64,000 nucleotides of DNA from Roridomyces roridus (GCA_029378245.1 JARKIF010000003.1:372001-436000); one strand, 5' to 3'. Positions 22,105 through 33,917 are shown, counted from the stretch's first letter. The notes: generated from the letters alone by a model not told the origin. Program-made: numbers and translations.

Positions 22105-23691
22105 CGGTTAGGCAGTCTCAGATAATAGCCCGCAGGCGTGGCTAGAGATCTGTTCAGAAAGATTTGAATCCCGTGAAAGATTTTTTTACCGCAAGAGATG
22201 AGCGATTTCCCAGGGAGGCCGGCTCGGAGCTCTTCGAAGAAGGATGCGAGGTTGCCGGTGTCTGTATATTATTGAGTAAATTTATGCGGCGGCGATGTAG
22301 GCTTACCAGTCGCAGGAGCACCACGTTCTATGGCACCGGGGTATTCAAAATCGATATCAATGCCTTGCAACTCGTATTCTTTCAAAAAAGCCGCCACAGA
22401 CGAGATGAATGTAGCTCTGTTCGCCTTGTTGGAGATCATGACAGAGAAAAGATCCTTGGTCGGTGCGTCCTCCCTGTATATGCGAGATTAAGTCCGGATC
22501 GAAGAAATAATCCATGTATACGCACGAAAAGGCCCAACCGCCAACCGCAATGACCACCTGTAGTTTCGGCCACCTTGACCTTTGTGCAACGAGCTTCTTG
22601 AGGAGAGGCACGTCGGTATCGGCCAACTCTGCCATGATGATCCATCGAATGAGCGCACCACGAGCGGATGGGTACTGCTCTACTCACGTATCTTCAAGTC
22701 TTGCGAAATTGTGGCAAACGCGTAGTGCGCGCCGGTGAAGTTTTCCCAGTTGATCTGGTCCGGGGCGACGTTGACCCCGCAAGAGCGGTAGTCCCCCCAT
22801 CCAGCATAGTACCCAATCTTCCGGCTCAGCGTTGAACTGCTGCTGCAGCTCGGAAGCTTTGTGAGCCCACAGTCGCGGATGCAAGGATTGGGACCCTGCT
22901 TCGAGTGTCAGTTTCGAGAGAGGGTGATAGATAGATGGGATACGCACACTCGTGGTGCAAAATTCTTCAGTTAATCCACAGAAGCCAAAGGCGCCGCAGC
23001 ACGCTTTGAGCGGACAACTCGCATTACCGGCGCTTTGAGGACCGCATTGAAGTCCAGGAATGATTCTACAACAGATCAAGCAACTGCATTGAGCCAACCA
23101 GAGCTACTTACGGAGGCGGAGGCGGAGTCCCGGTGGATATGCAGAGCTTATATTTGGCCCCCAGACGGGCGCATCCTACGACGAGTTAATCATTGTTTAG
23201 AGGAAAGGAGCAACAGCCTACCCTTCCATTGAAAAGTATGCGCGTTCCACGCCTCGATGTCCTTGGTGGTAATGAAGAATTTGGCGGCGATGGCAGAGCA
23301 GGAGTCGTCGTGGACCGTGGTGTATGTCGCGCATGACCCATCGGAATTTCGTTTAGGTGGGCCCGGAGCTGTCCCCTTCGAAACGCAAAGCTGTTGCCCT
23401 GGTGGGTGTGAGCACAAGCAGTTGACGAAACGAAAACCTTGACTTGCCGATGACCAACTTGTTGCAGTTGACTTTGGAGTTGAAAGATTGCAATTCAGAA
23501 ACAGTTATTCCCTTGGCATGAGCGATTGAGGAACATGTGTCGTTTTTCACGACGGTCGCAAGCTTGCATTCTGCAGAAAGAAGGATGCTTCAGTGGATTC
23601 CGAAGATTAAACCGAGTAAAAACCAACGTTGAGCAAGAGCTGGCATAGCGCACCACAACGCCGCGCATGCGAGTGCGAGATGGTGCTTCAT
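22105..23691 (-). pseudogene. LysM-LysM-ChtBD1-GH18 chitinase, truncated within GH18
   Basis: Secreted chitinase of the killer-toxin-like subgroup C (class V). Exons: 23691-23628, 23570-23448, 23398-23222, 23175-23111, 23065-22948, 22895-22688, 22628-22526, 22473-22307, 22261-22190 and 22141 onward. Domains in order: signal peptide (MKHHLALACAALWCAMPALA); LysM 1 with SIAHAKGITVSELQSFN; LysM 2 with SAIAAKFFITTKDIEAWN; a hevein-like chitin-binding domain (CCGAFGFCGLTEEFC); then GH18 starting KIGYYAGWGDYRSC. The catalytic strand reads LQGIDIDFEYPGAIERGAP, with the D-x-D-x-E acid present and Gln at the first D of DxxDxDxE. The barrel stops after ATPAGYYLR at about 22110, just before the strand expected next. 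Intron 2 (23399-23447) uses a GC donor (GCAAGT). It would bind and cleave chitin if whole. Confidence 0.8.
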
Positions 23692-25020
23692 AGAGGAGAG
23701 TTGGCGTCTACTGCAAATCGTGCAGCATTATATATTCGCACCAGAACGTCCAAGGTAATCGAGCTACAACGCGACATCTCTGCAGATTCCGTAGGGAAAC
23801 GGGGCGCTGTAAAATCCGTAATGACGTAGAGATCTACCCAGGGCCCGGCGTCCGCAACTATGCGGGGTCTTGGCGGGCGCGGCGGTCTTCACTCCATCCG
23901 AAACCAGTGCAAGCCGGTAGAGTACACAGGCGGAGTCGACATCCAGAGTCGGAGGTTTGTTTCGCCGACCGTGTCGCCTTGATTCATTTTGAACGAAAGG
24001 AGGGCATCTCAGGTTGTTGCAGACCTGAGACGATACTACCTTTGAGTTGTTCAGGACTCGGAGAGCTCAGCGGAAGATCAACGTAAGATTGAAGAGAAGA
24101 TTGGTAAGAAGATCGACCGGATCAAAAACTCGCGTCAGGCTCATCACGAAAACCGGCTCCGACTGCACTCAACGAATTCCGCCGATACCCCTATACCCGA
24201 ATGGGACAGGCACCGCCTCGCTGATGGCGGCATCTTCTCGGCACCTATGTCTGCCATCACCGTGCCGCAAAGTGTTTGTGGTGCCAAACACCAGCCTCCC
24301 TTCCTCTCCCATTACCTCCCTCGCGCGTATCTCGATCCCGCCAAATGTCGGCCTCGACATCAACCTCGCCAATGCCCGAGCATGTCGCCTCGCCGGCCGA
24401 CCTCGCCCAGGGTAGTCAGGCCTCAACGTGAAGCCGATGGTAGGTGTGGATTGGTCGCACTGGTACCGCGCCGGTGCGTTACCTCAACTATCTGACTGCC
24501 ACTCGCTCTAACACCAATTCAGCATGTAGTAGCTACCACGCCATTCGATCGGAGGCTCATATTCGACGCCAGCGAGCCGCGTCTTTGCCCAAACGAGTTG
24601 GAACGACTGTCAGCCGCCCTGCTCGCTCTTCCCTTTCCCCTTCGCCTGCTCCCCGACCCTTCCGTCCTCCCCCGGGGCCCCACCACCGTGCTTCGCATCG
24701 TCCTTGCTACTCCTGTCACCCTCTCACCTCGACGCTCGACCCCACTATCCAAACGGACGGACGGCTTGCAAGGGCATCATGGACTCGTACTGTACTGCTG
24801 TACTACAGTCGTGTCGATGGAAGCGTGGCGTTGGGCGTAGTTAGTATTAACTTAGTAATGGCTACGGGTTTCGTGTCTGCACCGTGTTTCGCCCATAACA
24901 TTCTGATTCAAATCGGCGAGTGTTCTGAGACGGACTTGGGTTTTGTGTGGTTGAAGCGGCAGCCCGGCACATCAATTGTCTGCCGTGGCTCGCCCGATCG
25001 GTGTCGATCCCAAAAGGGTA
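23692..25020. other. Intergenic, no gene recognised
   Basis: Upstream of the chitinase the frames (for example 24444-25058 plus, 24047-24415 plus) are Arg/Pro/Ser-rich with no domain, and several overlap on both strands, as expected of GC-rich non-coding DNA. No transposon ends were found before the MITE at 25023. Confidence 0.4.
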
Positions 25021-25022
25021 TA

Positions 25023-25294
25023 CTGTACTATTTCGACCAAAGATTCAGTGACGCGTGACGCCCCCGCGTGAAATGAAGGATTTTGGCCCCGGTGACGGGT
25101 GACGGTCAACATTTTTGCTTCGGCAATTCGGGAAACAGTGATTTACATCAATTTTGGACGGCATCTCTGATCCGAGTGATGCCATCAGGCCATATAAGGA
25201 AATTTGATGTGATGGCCGCTCGGTGAAGCTCTTATCTGGTGAACTTTGGCGGTGACGCGTGACACCCTGTGAAGGATTGGTCGAAATAGTACAG
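25023..25294. mobile_element. TA-flanked MITE containing GTGACGCGTGAC words
   Basis: The inverted repeat CTGTACTATTTCGACCAA begins at 25023 and its complement ends at 25294, bordered by TA at 25021-25022 and 25295-25296. Next to each end lies a GTGACGCGTGAC-like stretch, and a GGTGACGGGTGACGG run follows at about 25090. It is 272 bp long with no gene. Confidence 0.85.
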
Positions 25295-25372
25295 TAGGGG
25301 CGTCGGCGGAATGTAAGCAAGTGTCCGACTGTGGCGCCCAAATAGGCCCAAATAGCGCCTTGCACATGGCCT

Positions 25373-25397
25373 TTCTACCTGTGTTACACAGGTAGAA
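25373..25397. other. Perfect hairpin palindrome
   Basis: An 11-bp arm TTCTACCTGTG is repeated in reverse complement after a TTA loop. It lies between the MITE and the duplicated GMC segment, which starts near 25425. No function can be assigned. Confidence 0.5.
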
Positions 25398-25947
25398 TTT
25401 GTGTAGCGCAGCCTCTCTTGGGACTTGCATGAGACCTGTTCTCTTTCTGTTTGCAACCGCCATCACCTCCAACAGGCGAAGCCAAATACTTATCTTGACA
25501 TTGTCTTGACAGTCACCGTCCAAAGCCCATTGAATCCCACAAGAATCCCACCTTGCCGCCGCATCCATTCACTTTTTTCTGCCCATCTTCCCAAGAGGCG
25601 CGTCTCATGACTCGGGATTCGAGTACCGTCTCACGGTGTTGGCGGTCTACCGTCTGGTGTTCAATTGTGAACGCACGGGCGTTCCGAAACAATCGAATTT
25701 GCTCTAAATTGGACTCTGACACCGTTCTTTGGGTGCCCATACTGTCCGGCTACTTACGAACGGAATCTTCGGAACTGTCGCTCTTCTCGGCAACCCCCAC
25801 TTCTCAGAGGCCAGTGGGAGCTATCACTCCGGCGCTGTTAGTGTTCCAAATTCGTCTCTAGGAACCATCCTCTTGGGCGCCGCCATGGTTTGACAAGAGA
25901 AGCTAAATCATCCACCGCTGTAGTCGGCCAGTACTAGTGGGAGGAGG

Positions 25948-25955
25948 TATAAAAA
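25948..25955 (+). promoter_or_regulatory. TATA box of the GMC gene
   Basis: TATAAAAA lies 34-41 bp before the start codon at 25989. The inverted copy keeps a TATAAAAC box at the corresponding place. Confidence 0.6.
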
Positions 25956-25988
25956 ATCACCATCTTCTCCACCACCGAACTGCCAGAC

Positions 25989-28265
25989 ATGCAGCTCCCT
26001 CTGTTCCTGCTCTTTGCATCGACGTTCCTGAGCTTGGCCCAGGCCAAAATCTACGAGGACGTCTCCGATATCCCGGGCCTTGACTATGATTTTGTAATCG
26101 TTGGAGGTATGAACAGTGCACCTCCCGCTTTCCCTTGCACTCACATAGTACCTAGGCGGGGCAGCTGGAAACGTCGTGGCAAACAGGTTGACCGAGAACC
26201 CTAAGTTTTCTGTACTTTTGTTGGAAGCTGGCGTATCGTCAGTTGTTTCAACCTTTCTGCGATTCAACCAGGCTGACATTGAAACTGGCAGAAACGAGGG
26301 TGTCATCGACTCGATTGTGCCGTTCTTCGTGAACAATTTACTTGGCGCAAATATATACGAGTGGAATTATACGACGGTTCCGCAAGTTGGGCTCAACAAC
26401 CGATCGGTTCCGTACCAACGTGGTGCGTGTTGTGCTTTGGATGATCTGCGGAGAACTGATGCTTTCTTTGACAGCTCATATTCTTGGTGGATGTACCGCG
26501 CATAGTAAGTTTGTCTGTTCAACCATTGATTTTACACTGAGGTTCGTAGATGGGATGGTATACACACGCGGTTCAGCGGATGACTACGATCGCTACGCGG
26601 CAGTGACCGGAGATTCAGGGTGGTCTTGGGATAATATGCTTCCCTACTTCTTCAAAGTATCTGAATTCTTTCAACCTTCCGAATCAAAATTCAAGCTCGA
26701 ATGTAGAACGAGAAATGGACACCACCCGTCGACCACCACGATACGAACGGGCAATTCGACCCGGCTGTTCACAGTACCAACGGAATCAACTCTGTGAGCC
26801 TCAACGGCTTCCAGTGGCCGATTTTCCAACAACACGTCCAACAAGCAACGAAGGAATTGCCCGGAGATTTCCCCTTCAATCTGGACTTTAACTCGGGGAA
26901 GATGTTGGGCGTTGGTATGTGTCGCCCAAGCCGCCAGTGCGTTCACTCACAAGATGGCAGGCTATCTCCAATCTACCATTGGAGGCGGTATGCGGAGCTC
27001 ATCGGCAACATCCTACTTGGCACCGAAATTCGCGGAACGGCCGAATCTCAGCGTCTTACTGCACGCCCAAGTCTCCAAACTCGTGAACCCGAGCAAAACG
27101 AACAAAGGGGAAATTACTTTCGGCGGAGTTCAATTCTTGCAAAGTAAGTGCCCAGGGATTTCGTTGAATGAAACTTGAGGTTGAACTCGACGTTAGGCGG
27201 ATCTCTGTACACGGCCAAAGCCAAAAACGAGATAATCCTCTCCGCGGGCTCGGTCGGAACGCCCATGATCCTTATGCACTCTGGCGTCGGCGATCAAGAG
27301 GCTCTGAAAGCGCTTGGCATCCCATCCGTCCTGCACCTGCCTAGCGTCGGAAAAAATGCGACTGACCACCCGATCTTTGGCGGCGGGACGTGGCTTGTCA
27401 ACTCGACGCAGACCGTGGACTCGATAGAGCAGAATACGACGAGGTTCAACGAAGCGTATGCGCAGTGGAATGAGTCGCATTCGGGCCCTTTTGTTGCGAT
27501 TCCGGATACTCATCTTGGCTGGTCACGGTTGGATGCAGATTCTGAGATTTTTGAGAGCATTAGGGACCCTGCTTCCGGTCCGAATGCGCCTCATATTGAG
27601 ATGGCCATTGGCGTAGGTTGTTTAGATTTCGAGAGATCGGACTTGATTGACTTTTTTGCAGACGGGCGGTGGGCTCACAGCTACACCAGGAAATTATATG
27701 ACCCTTGGGATGGCTGTACTCACTCCGACTAGTCGTAATTCTCTCCTTCCCACCGCTGCTTGCTTCACGCTAACCATTCCACAGGTGGATCAGTCACTCT
27801 CCAAAGCAACAATCCATTCGATCCGCCCTTGATCGACCTAGGCTTCTTCACCACGGAATTCGACATATTCGCTGCCAGGCAAGCAGTCCAGCATGCCGCG
27901 AAATTCGCATCTGCGCCAACCTGGAAAAATTATATCATTGCCCCCACTCTGGATTTGACAAACCTCTCGACCGACGCGCTGGATGATCATATTCGGAATA
28001 CCGCAGGCGTGGCATGGCATCTTGTTTCGACTGCTTCCATGTCGGCTAGGAATGCCACCTACGGAGTTGTAAGTGTGTCCTTTTTCGGAAACGGCAACTT
28101 ATGGAGAGGCCGTAGGTTAATCCAGACTTGCTTGTCAAGGGGGCTAGTGGACTGAGGGTCATTGATGCGTCGATTCTGCCATTTATTCCGACTGCGCATA
28201 CACAGGCTGCGTCGTACGTCGTTGGAGAACGGGGGGCGGATTTGGTGAAGCAGACTTGGGAGTGA
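25989..28265 (+). CDS. GMC oxidoreductase (aryl-alcohol-oxidase-like), secreted
   Basis: FAD-dependent oxidase or dehydrogenase of the glucose-methanol-choline family, probably oxidising alcohols outside the cell. Eleven exons: 25989-26106, 26156-26237, 26292-26422, 26475-26503, 26550-26656, 26707-26914, 26961-27143, 27197-27612, 27662-27734, 27785-28068 and 28116-28265. Features in order: signal peptide (MQLPLFLLFASTFLSLAQA); FAD fold VIVGGGAAGNVVANRL with LLLEAG; the HILGG...NGMVYTRGSADDYD motif, in which TAHN replaces the usual SSIN; GMC signature 2 around ILSAGSVGTPMILMHSGVG; active-site AWHLVSTASM with the catalytic His, and the second His in IPTAHTQAASYVVGERGAD. All frames join, so it should be functional. 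The length of about 590 residues fits the family. The P450 starts 250 bp downstream on the same strand. Confidence 0.9.
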
Positions 28266-28514
28266 TCAAAGAAATAATTGTTGTCGGTACTACTCAATGA
28301 AGTACATAATCCAAGAATTCGAGGGATGGATGTCGCTGACAGAGCGCAGCAAGGCACCAGGGACATGGATGGACCCCTTCGGGGTGTCATACGAAAAATT
28401 GGAAAAAAAAACCAGCAGGAAGGCGGCCCGGGATCCGACTGAATGCAGCTGATTTCAAGTTTGATACCCGGCGCTAGTCGGCTCTTTCTCCACACTCTTC
28501 GTTTGCACTGCACC

Positions 28515-30565
28515 ATGCTCCCCAAACCTCCAGCTATACTCCAAAGCCTCCAGATTCACCATGTCTCTTACTTTGTAGCGGGTAAATTTCAATCTACATC
28601 TCGGATTCAGCTCTGAGACTCTCACTCGGCAGGCTACGCGCTATACGTCTTGCTTTACCGCGCCATGGTGTACCCCCGCTTCTTCTCCCCACTCAGCAAG
28701 GTTCCCGGGCCACCCTCGAAGAACCTTCTACTTGGCCACTATCTCACCTTTGTCAAAGGCGAAGCTGGCATCCCGCAGCGCGAATGGGCCAAACAGTATG
28801 GCCCCGTCGTGCGCATGATGGGCGTCCTCGGGCGCGAGCGTCTCATCCTCCTGTCTCCGGAGGCGCTGCAGCAAATCATGGTCAAGGGTTGGCTCGAGAA
28901 TCCCAGGGCAAGTCCATCCATCACGCGCTGTCACTAGACGGCTGCTGAAGGAACCGCAGCCGCAGTTTCTGCGTGATATTTTGGGGCTGGTGGCCGGATA
29001 TGGACTGCTTACTATCACGGGAGATGCGCACAAGCAGCTGCGCAAAACCATGAACCCCGCCTTCTCTGTCCAGAACTTGATGGCTCAGACGGATATGTAC
29101 TATGAGCCTATCGAGGGGTGTGTAGCCGTCTCGTGTTCTCATGCTCTTGCTTAGATTTCGCAGGCTTGTTGAAATCTTGAAAGAGCAGGTCAAGGATGGC
29201 GGCAAAGTCTTCCCCATGTATGAATGGAGTGAGTTCTAGTACCATCTTATCCAATCCTTTGACGGCTTTTCCTCAGTGGGAAAGGTGACCCTCGACATCA
29301 TCTGTGAAACCGCGTTCGGGTACAAAACTGACAGCTTGCACGATCCACACAACGAACTGGCTGTCGCATTCGAGAAACTCCTCGCCCTCCAATCTGGTGT
29401 TAATATTGCCAAATTGATAGCAGTCATCTCACTCCCGGGCGCCCCCCGTCTACTTGCATCGGATTGGGGCTTCCGGCACCGCAAGCTGATTGGGCGGATT
29501 CCCTTATTGGACAGCCTCGAGCCTCTCATGGAATCGCTCCGCAGCATTCGCTCCATCTCACGGCAAATGCTGCGCGACAAGGTGGCTGATCTCAGCGTTG
29601 CGCCGGACGACATGAGCACCAAGAAGGATATTATGAGCTTGCTGGTACGTGCGCGCAAGGCGGAGCTCGATTTGGATCCTACAGTGGATACCATGAGCGA
29701 TACGGCGATGGTGGATCAGGTGTTGACGTTCTTGGCTGCGGGGCATGAAACGACTGCGAGTGGGCTGTCTTGGGTGGGTGTTTTCCCTTTTTGCGCTCTG
29801 CTTTTGGCTCAATTCATACAGACCCTCTGGCTCCTTGCGAACGACCAAGAGAGCCAACGCCGGCTGCGGGAAGAAGTTACGCCTGTATACAAGGCCAACC
29901 CACGTCCTGATTACCGTACGCTCAAGAGTCTCGTGTGGTTAGATTGTGTTGTGTGAGCGCTTACTTTTTTCCTCTTCCTTGATGTAATTGGATGGTTGAA
30001 CTCGCCGCAGGAACGAATCTCTTCGCGTCCTTCCGCCTGTCCCACAAACCATGCGCATGGCCGACACGACCGACTACATCGACGGCGTGTTGGTTCCCAA
30101 GGGGACTTTGTTGAACATTCCAGTGGGTTTCTTTCTACGCAATTTACTTGCAACTGAACGCGATAGATCCGCGCGATAAACACCTGGAAGCAAGTCTGGG
30201 GTGAAGATGCCGAGGAATTCCGCCCCGCACGATGGCTCGACCTGCCGAAAGCGTACAATTCCACCTTTTCAATGTTCTCGTTCATCACGGGTCCGCACGG
30301 GTGTATTGGGAAAACTATGGCGGTTAGTGAGATGAAGGCGGTGCTTGTGTGAGTGGATCGATTTGTTCTTCGTTTTTGTGTTTACCTCCGCGTACATAGG
30401 GCTGTGATTGCGAATTTTGAGTTTAACCCTGCGTATGTGGGCCAGGTTACGCATCCGGCTGCGGCGATTACGATGAGTGGGTATCCATTCAACTCCGGGT
30501 CTTTTTTTGACGCGTCTGCAGAGCCGGAGGATAATATGCCGTTGCTTGTTACGCGTGTGGCGTAG
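28515..30565 (+). CDS. Cytochrome P450 monooxygenase
   Basis: Membrane-anchored haem-thiolate monooxygenase. The start at 28515 gives a short N-terminal exon that splices to a hydrophobic anchor (AGYALYVLLYRAMVYP), followed by the Pro hinge KVPGPPSKN. Later signatures: LVAGYGLLTITGDAH; the I-helix oxygen-activation motif AAGHETT; the ExxR motif in NESLRVLPP; PARW; and the haem loop FITGPHGCIGKTMAVSE with the Cys ligand. About nine introns split the gene. One of them, after ENPR near 28909, uses a GC donor (GCAAGT). The last exon is MK-PEDNMPLLVTRVA. It lies in tandem with the GMC oxidase; joint action on an alcohol or aromatic is possible but unproven. The subfamily is not assigned. Confidence 0.9.
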
Positions 30566-30745
30566 GGGAATTCATCTATTCTATGTAGTCTTGTTGCCCA
30601 TTGGAGGTATTCCGCATTTCACACGGTTCATATTTGAGAGTCGCACTGACGCAAAATTTCCACTTTCTTTTATAAGATAAAGATAAAGATTTAGAGGCCA
30701 AAGGTCCCGCGTTTATACGATTTACACTGCACCATCTTATCGCCC

Positions 30746-32514
30746 TCACAACGGCGTAGTGCCCGTGAAATTGCCACTTTGCGTGGTAAAATCTCCCTCC
30801 TCGGTCAGACTCTTGATTCGCCCCAGCAAAAACTCGAGCTGTCTGTACCCAGCGCCGGGAGCATACTGCGGGATCTGATGACCCGCGTGATCGACCGTGA
30901 CAAACGTGAGCCCGCGCTCCGTGTGCGTGGTGCCATAGTACCCGCCACCGGCTACGAGGCCCACGCTAATACTGGGGGCGTTCTGTTCGAACGTCCCGTT
31001 GATGGCAGGGCCGATCGTAGGATTGTACGGCACGAAGAACTTGTCCGTGAACGGGCTCGACGAGAAGCCCTGCGCGCCGTTCCAGGTCATGTTGTTGAGC
31101 GTGGCCAGCGTGCCGTTGGTCAGGATGAGAGCGTCCAGGTTGCCGTTGCCGACGATGACGTTGTTGGTGCGCTCGACGACGCCCGCGAGGACGGTAAAGG
31201 AGGACGGTGGGGATTGGTCGGGGTGCAGGCCGAGGGTGGGGTCGCCGCAGACGGCGTAGTCGACGTGTGGGTTCACGTTGAGAGCCGTTTGCACGTCGGT
31301 GCGATTGAAGTAGTTGTTGGGCCCGTCACCCAGGCTGGGGAAGCCGAGCTGGTCCCACAGGAAGGGGCAGTAGTCGGTCATGTGGTAGATGTTGAAGCAT
31401 GGGTTGACGTACAGCGCAGCCAGGAACATGTCGTCGAGGACGTCGCAGTCGTCGTCCGTCACGTTGCCCGTGGCTAAGGAGGTGGGCGGAGGGAACTTGC
31501 CGGTGGGCGGGAAGGTGAGCGCTAGCTCCATGAAGGCGTTGTACCCGCAGGCCTCGGCGCGCTCGTTGATGGCCGCGACGAATGAGTCGTTGAGGTTCAG
31601 CACGTTGTTGTAGTAGTTGAGGAACGATACCGCAGGAGCCTCTTGGAGGGCATCGGTTGATCCGATGACGGGGTCGTTGATCTGGATCCCCTTGACATTG
31701 TAGTAGGTCGTGTCGTTCTGGTCGAGGAAGTAGCTGGAGATGTAGGGGATAACTGGCATGTAAAGTAAGTGCCGTTTGCTCTGAACCTGACAAAGACTCA
31801 CATTGTCCGGCGTACGACTCTCCGGTGAAGTAGACATCAAAACCTTGCATCTCAAAGGTCTCGATGAAATTCTTCCAGAACCCAGCAAAGTCCTCTGCGA
31901 CAGTCGTCTCATCCTGGATCTGGGCCGGCGCCCCCGGAGCCGCGGGCGACAGGCCCGTGCCTATGGGCTGATCGATCCACACCATGTTGGTCAGGTTCGT
32001 CCAGGCAAAGGGGTTCGGCTGAGGCGCGAAGGTGCCCGACTGCCACAGAAAGGGCCCGTTCTCCTGGAACAAGCCGTCCATGGAGCTGCATCCTGGCCCA
32101 CCGTTGAGCCAGATGACGATCTCGTTTTTGGCGAGTTCGTTGGCCGAGGGGAAGAACCAGAAGAAGAGCTCGTTGGCGCTGGCGTTTGTGGCGTTGGGAC
32201 TGGTGATGGGCAGATGGCCTGCGTAGGACTCGCCCAGGTCGAAGCTGACCTCTGGCACGCCGGTCCCGTTGACGACGAACTCTGCGAGAGGGTCAAAAAG
32301 AGGGCATGGACTAACGGATACACTCACTCTCGCTGTTTGAGTTCAGGAACTGTGAGTCCTCGCTCAGAGCACGCTTCACCGGGGCTGCCGGCTTCGGGAC
32401 GGGCTTGGGCGCTCTGCTCTTGAGAGTCGCGACGCGTTTGTGAGGGTTTTCGACGGCGAGGACACCGGAACAAGCCCCGAGCAGTGCCGGTAATAAAAAT
32501 GCGGTAAGGTGCAT
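30746..32514 (-). CDS. Serine carboxypeptidase (peptidase family S10), secreted
   Basis: Acid-active exopeptidase releasing C-terminal residues. Exons are 32514-32328, 32281 to about 31800 and about 31750-30746. The chosen Met at 32514 begins a clean signal peptide ([20 protein letters not shown]); an earlier Met at 32532 is possible. A propeptide-like basic stretch follows. Motifs: substrate-binding [13 protein letters not shown], nucleophile GESYAGQ interrupted just after by an intron, catalytic Asp in [13 protein letters not shown], and catalytic His in [14 protein letters not shown]. Several N-glycosylation sites (NATN, NVT, NGT) fit secretion. It is convergent with the P450 gene, with stops 180 bp apart. 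It looks intact. Confidence 0.92.
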
Positions 32515-33721
32515 GTTGCCAAGCACTAGCAAGACCGATTGTGAAGGACAGGACGAGGGAGATGAAGAATTAATAACCCAGAGATATTTGCACTACCATT
32601 TTATAGTTGTGCTCGGGCGGAAGCGCTGAACGTTGAGCGTTGAACCTTTACTATTAGGTCGGGCTAATCGGGCCCCAAGGCGGCGGCGACGAAAACCCAA
32701 AATAAATGATAATGCGCCAAGATGGATGGGATTCAATAGGATTCGGAGGTTGTGGGAGACTTACGAGAGACTTTCTATTAGACTTGGTGTATCGTTGTCC
32801 ATATTGTCAGCCCTGGCCGCTGGGCGGTGAAGTCGTAAAGAGCGGTGGCCCGTGAAACCGAGGGCGCGTCGGTGATGGCATGGATGATGGATCTTTGTTG
32901 TTGTTAGTTTGATTTATTCCAAACTGGGCGTAGCTGACCAATGGCATGATTGCTCCTGCCAGTGATGCCACTGACCGGCCTGACCTTCTCCTCTCCTCGT
33001 CGGTCCCCTCGTCCTACTCTGTCAAAGGCAACAGATATGCTGAACTACCATCGTGTCCCCGCCTCATCCTCCGTTCGCCCCGCGCATTTGGAATTCGCGT
33101 AGCCCTGACCCGCGCTGACCCACGTAAACCGTTCGTCCCGACTCCCGCGTAACCCGTCGCGTGCGTCCCGTCCCAGTTCGCCCACGTCTGTGAATTCAAG
33201 GAGGATCCTGCGGCCTCGACAGTTAACGTCGCTACTCATGTAGTACTAGCGCCGCTGCGCCACTGTCTCTCTTGAGGAGTCTTGACAGACTCGTCCGTCG
33301 TCGTCACCGCTTGGCGCGAGTTCTATCGCATGCGCAGCCCGACGAGCCCGGCTCGGTGCGCCGTCATATTGCCCGTGTCCGTGGCCATGCCGGGAAGCTC
33401 GGGCGTCTCTACTTACAACGGCAAGAACGACGACATCGACATCAGTGTGGCTCACCTGATTACTGAGGAGCAGCGTCAGAACGCCAACGTCACCCCCAGA
33501 GTACGGTCCCGTCGTCAACGGCATGTCCGCTATGGATATCGTCCCCGACTCTCCAGTGCCAAAACCTTGGCGACGCTTATACCTTTCAGGTTCAGTGGGA
33601 GCTTGTGGCACACGTCGGTCAGTGGGACGATCGAGCATATTCGTTGTTTGATTTATTTCTACTTGCACCTGACGTCGCCAAAACTTAAAAGTACCATTTT
33701 CTGAATACCATAATTTCATTT
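32515..33721. other. Intergenic with an ACCCG-rich tract (33096-33170)
   Basis: Frames here have no recognisable domain. At 33096-33170 variants of GACCCG, ACCCACG and CGTAACCCG recur, resembling the tract at 7052. The first 100 bp should contain the carboxypeptidase promoter. Confidence 0.45.
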
Positions 33722-33917
33722 GTTTTCAATGTTCTCGTTCATCACAGGTCCGCACTGCGTACTTGTGTGGGCCAGGTTCCGCATCCGGCTACGGCGATTA
33801 CTATGAGTGCGTATCCATTCAACTGCTCGGAGTTGGGTCTTTTTTTTTTTTTGGCGCGTCTACAGACTCGGAGCCGGAGGATAATACGCCGTTGCTCGTT
33901 ACGCGTGTGGTGTAGCT
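33722..33917 (+). pseudogene. 3' fragment of a P450, copied from the neighbouring gene
   Basis: The segment begins with TTCAATGTTCTCGTTCATCA, matching 30267 onward of the P450. It then jumps over about 130 bp, losing the haem-ligand Cys, and resumes at GTGTGGGCCAGGTT. It follows the P450 intron and last exon to the stop (GAGGATAATACGCCGTTGCT...GTGTAG). It includes an expanded T-run (about 14 T). It has no start and no catalytic core, so it is dead. Confidence 0.85.

Larger units (their letters stand above)
25425..28370 (+). repeat. Segmental duplication, copy 1 (inverted partner at 51.2-54.15 kb)
   Basis: About 2.9 kb, covering the GMC gene, roughly 550 bp upstream and about 100 bp downstream, recurs in inverted orientation at about 51215-54150. 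The outer matches are TTTGCAACCGCCAT on the promoter side and GGATGTCGCTGACAGA downstream. Introns and promoter are included, so it is a DNA-level copy and not a retrocopy. Confidence 0.85.

Noticed and set aside
24444..25058. 204-codon plus-strand frame
   Set aside because: Pro/Ser/Arg-rich with overlapping frames on both strands; its end runs into the MITE at 25023.
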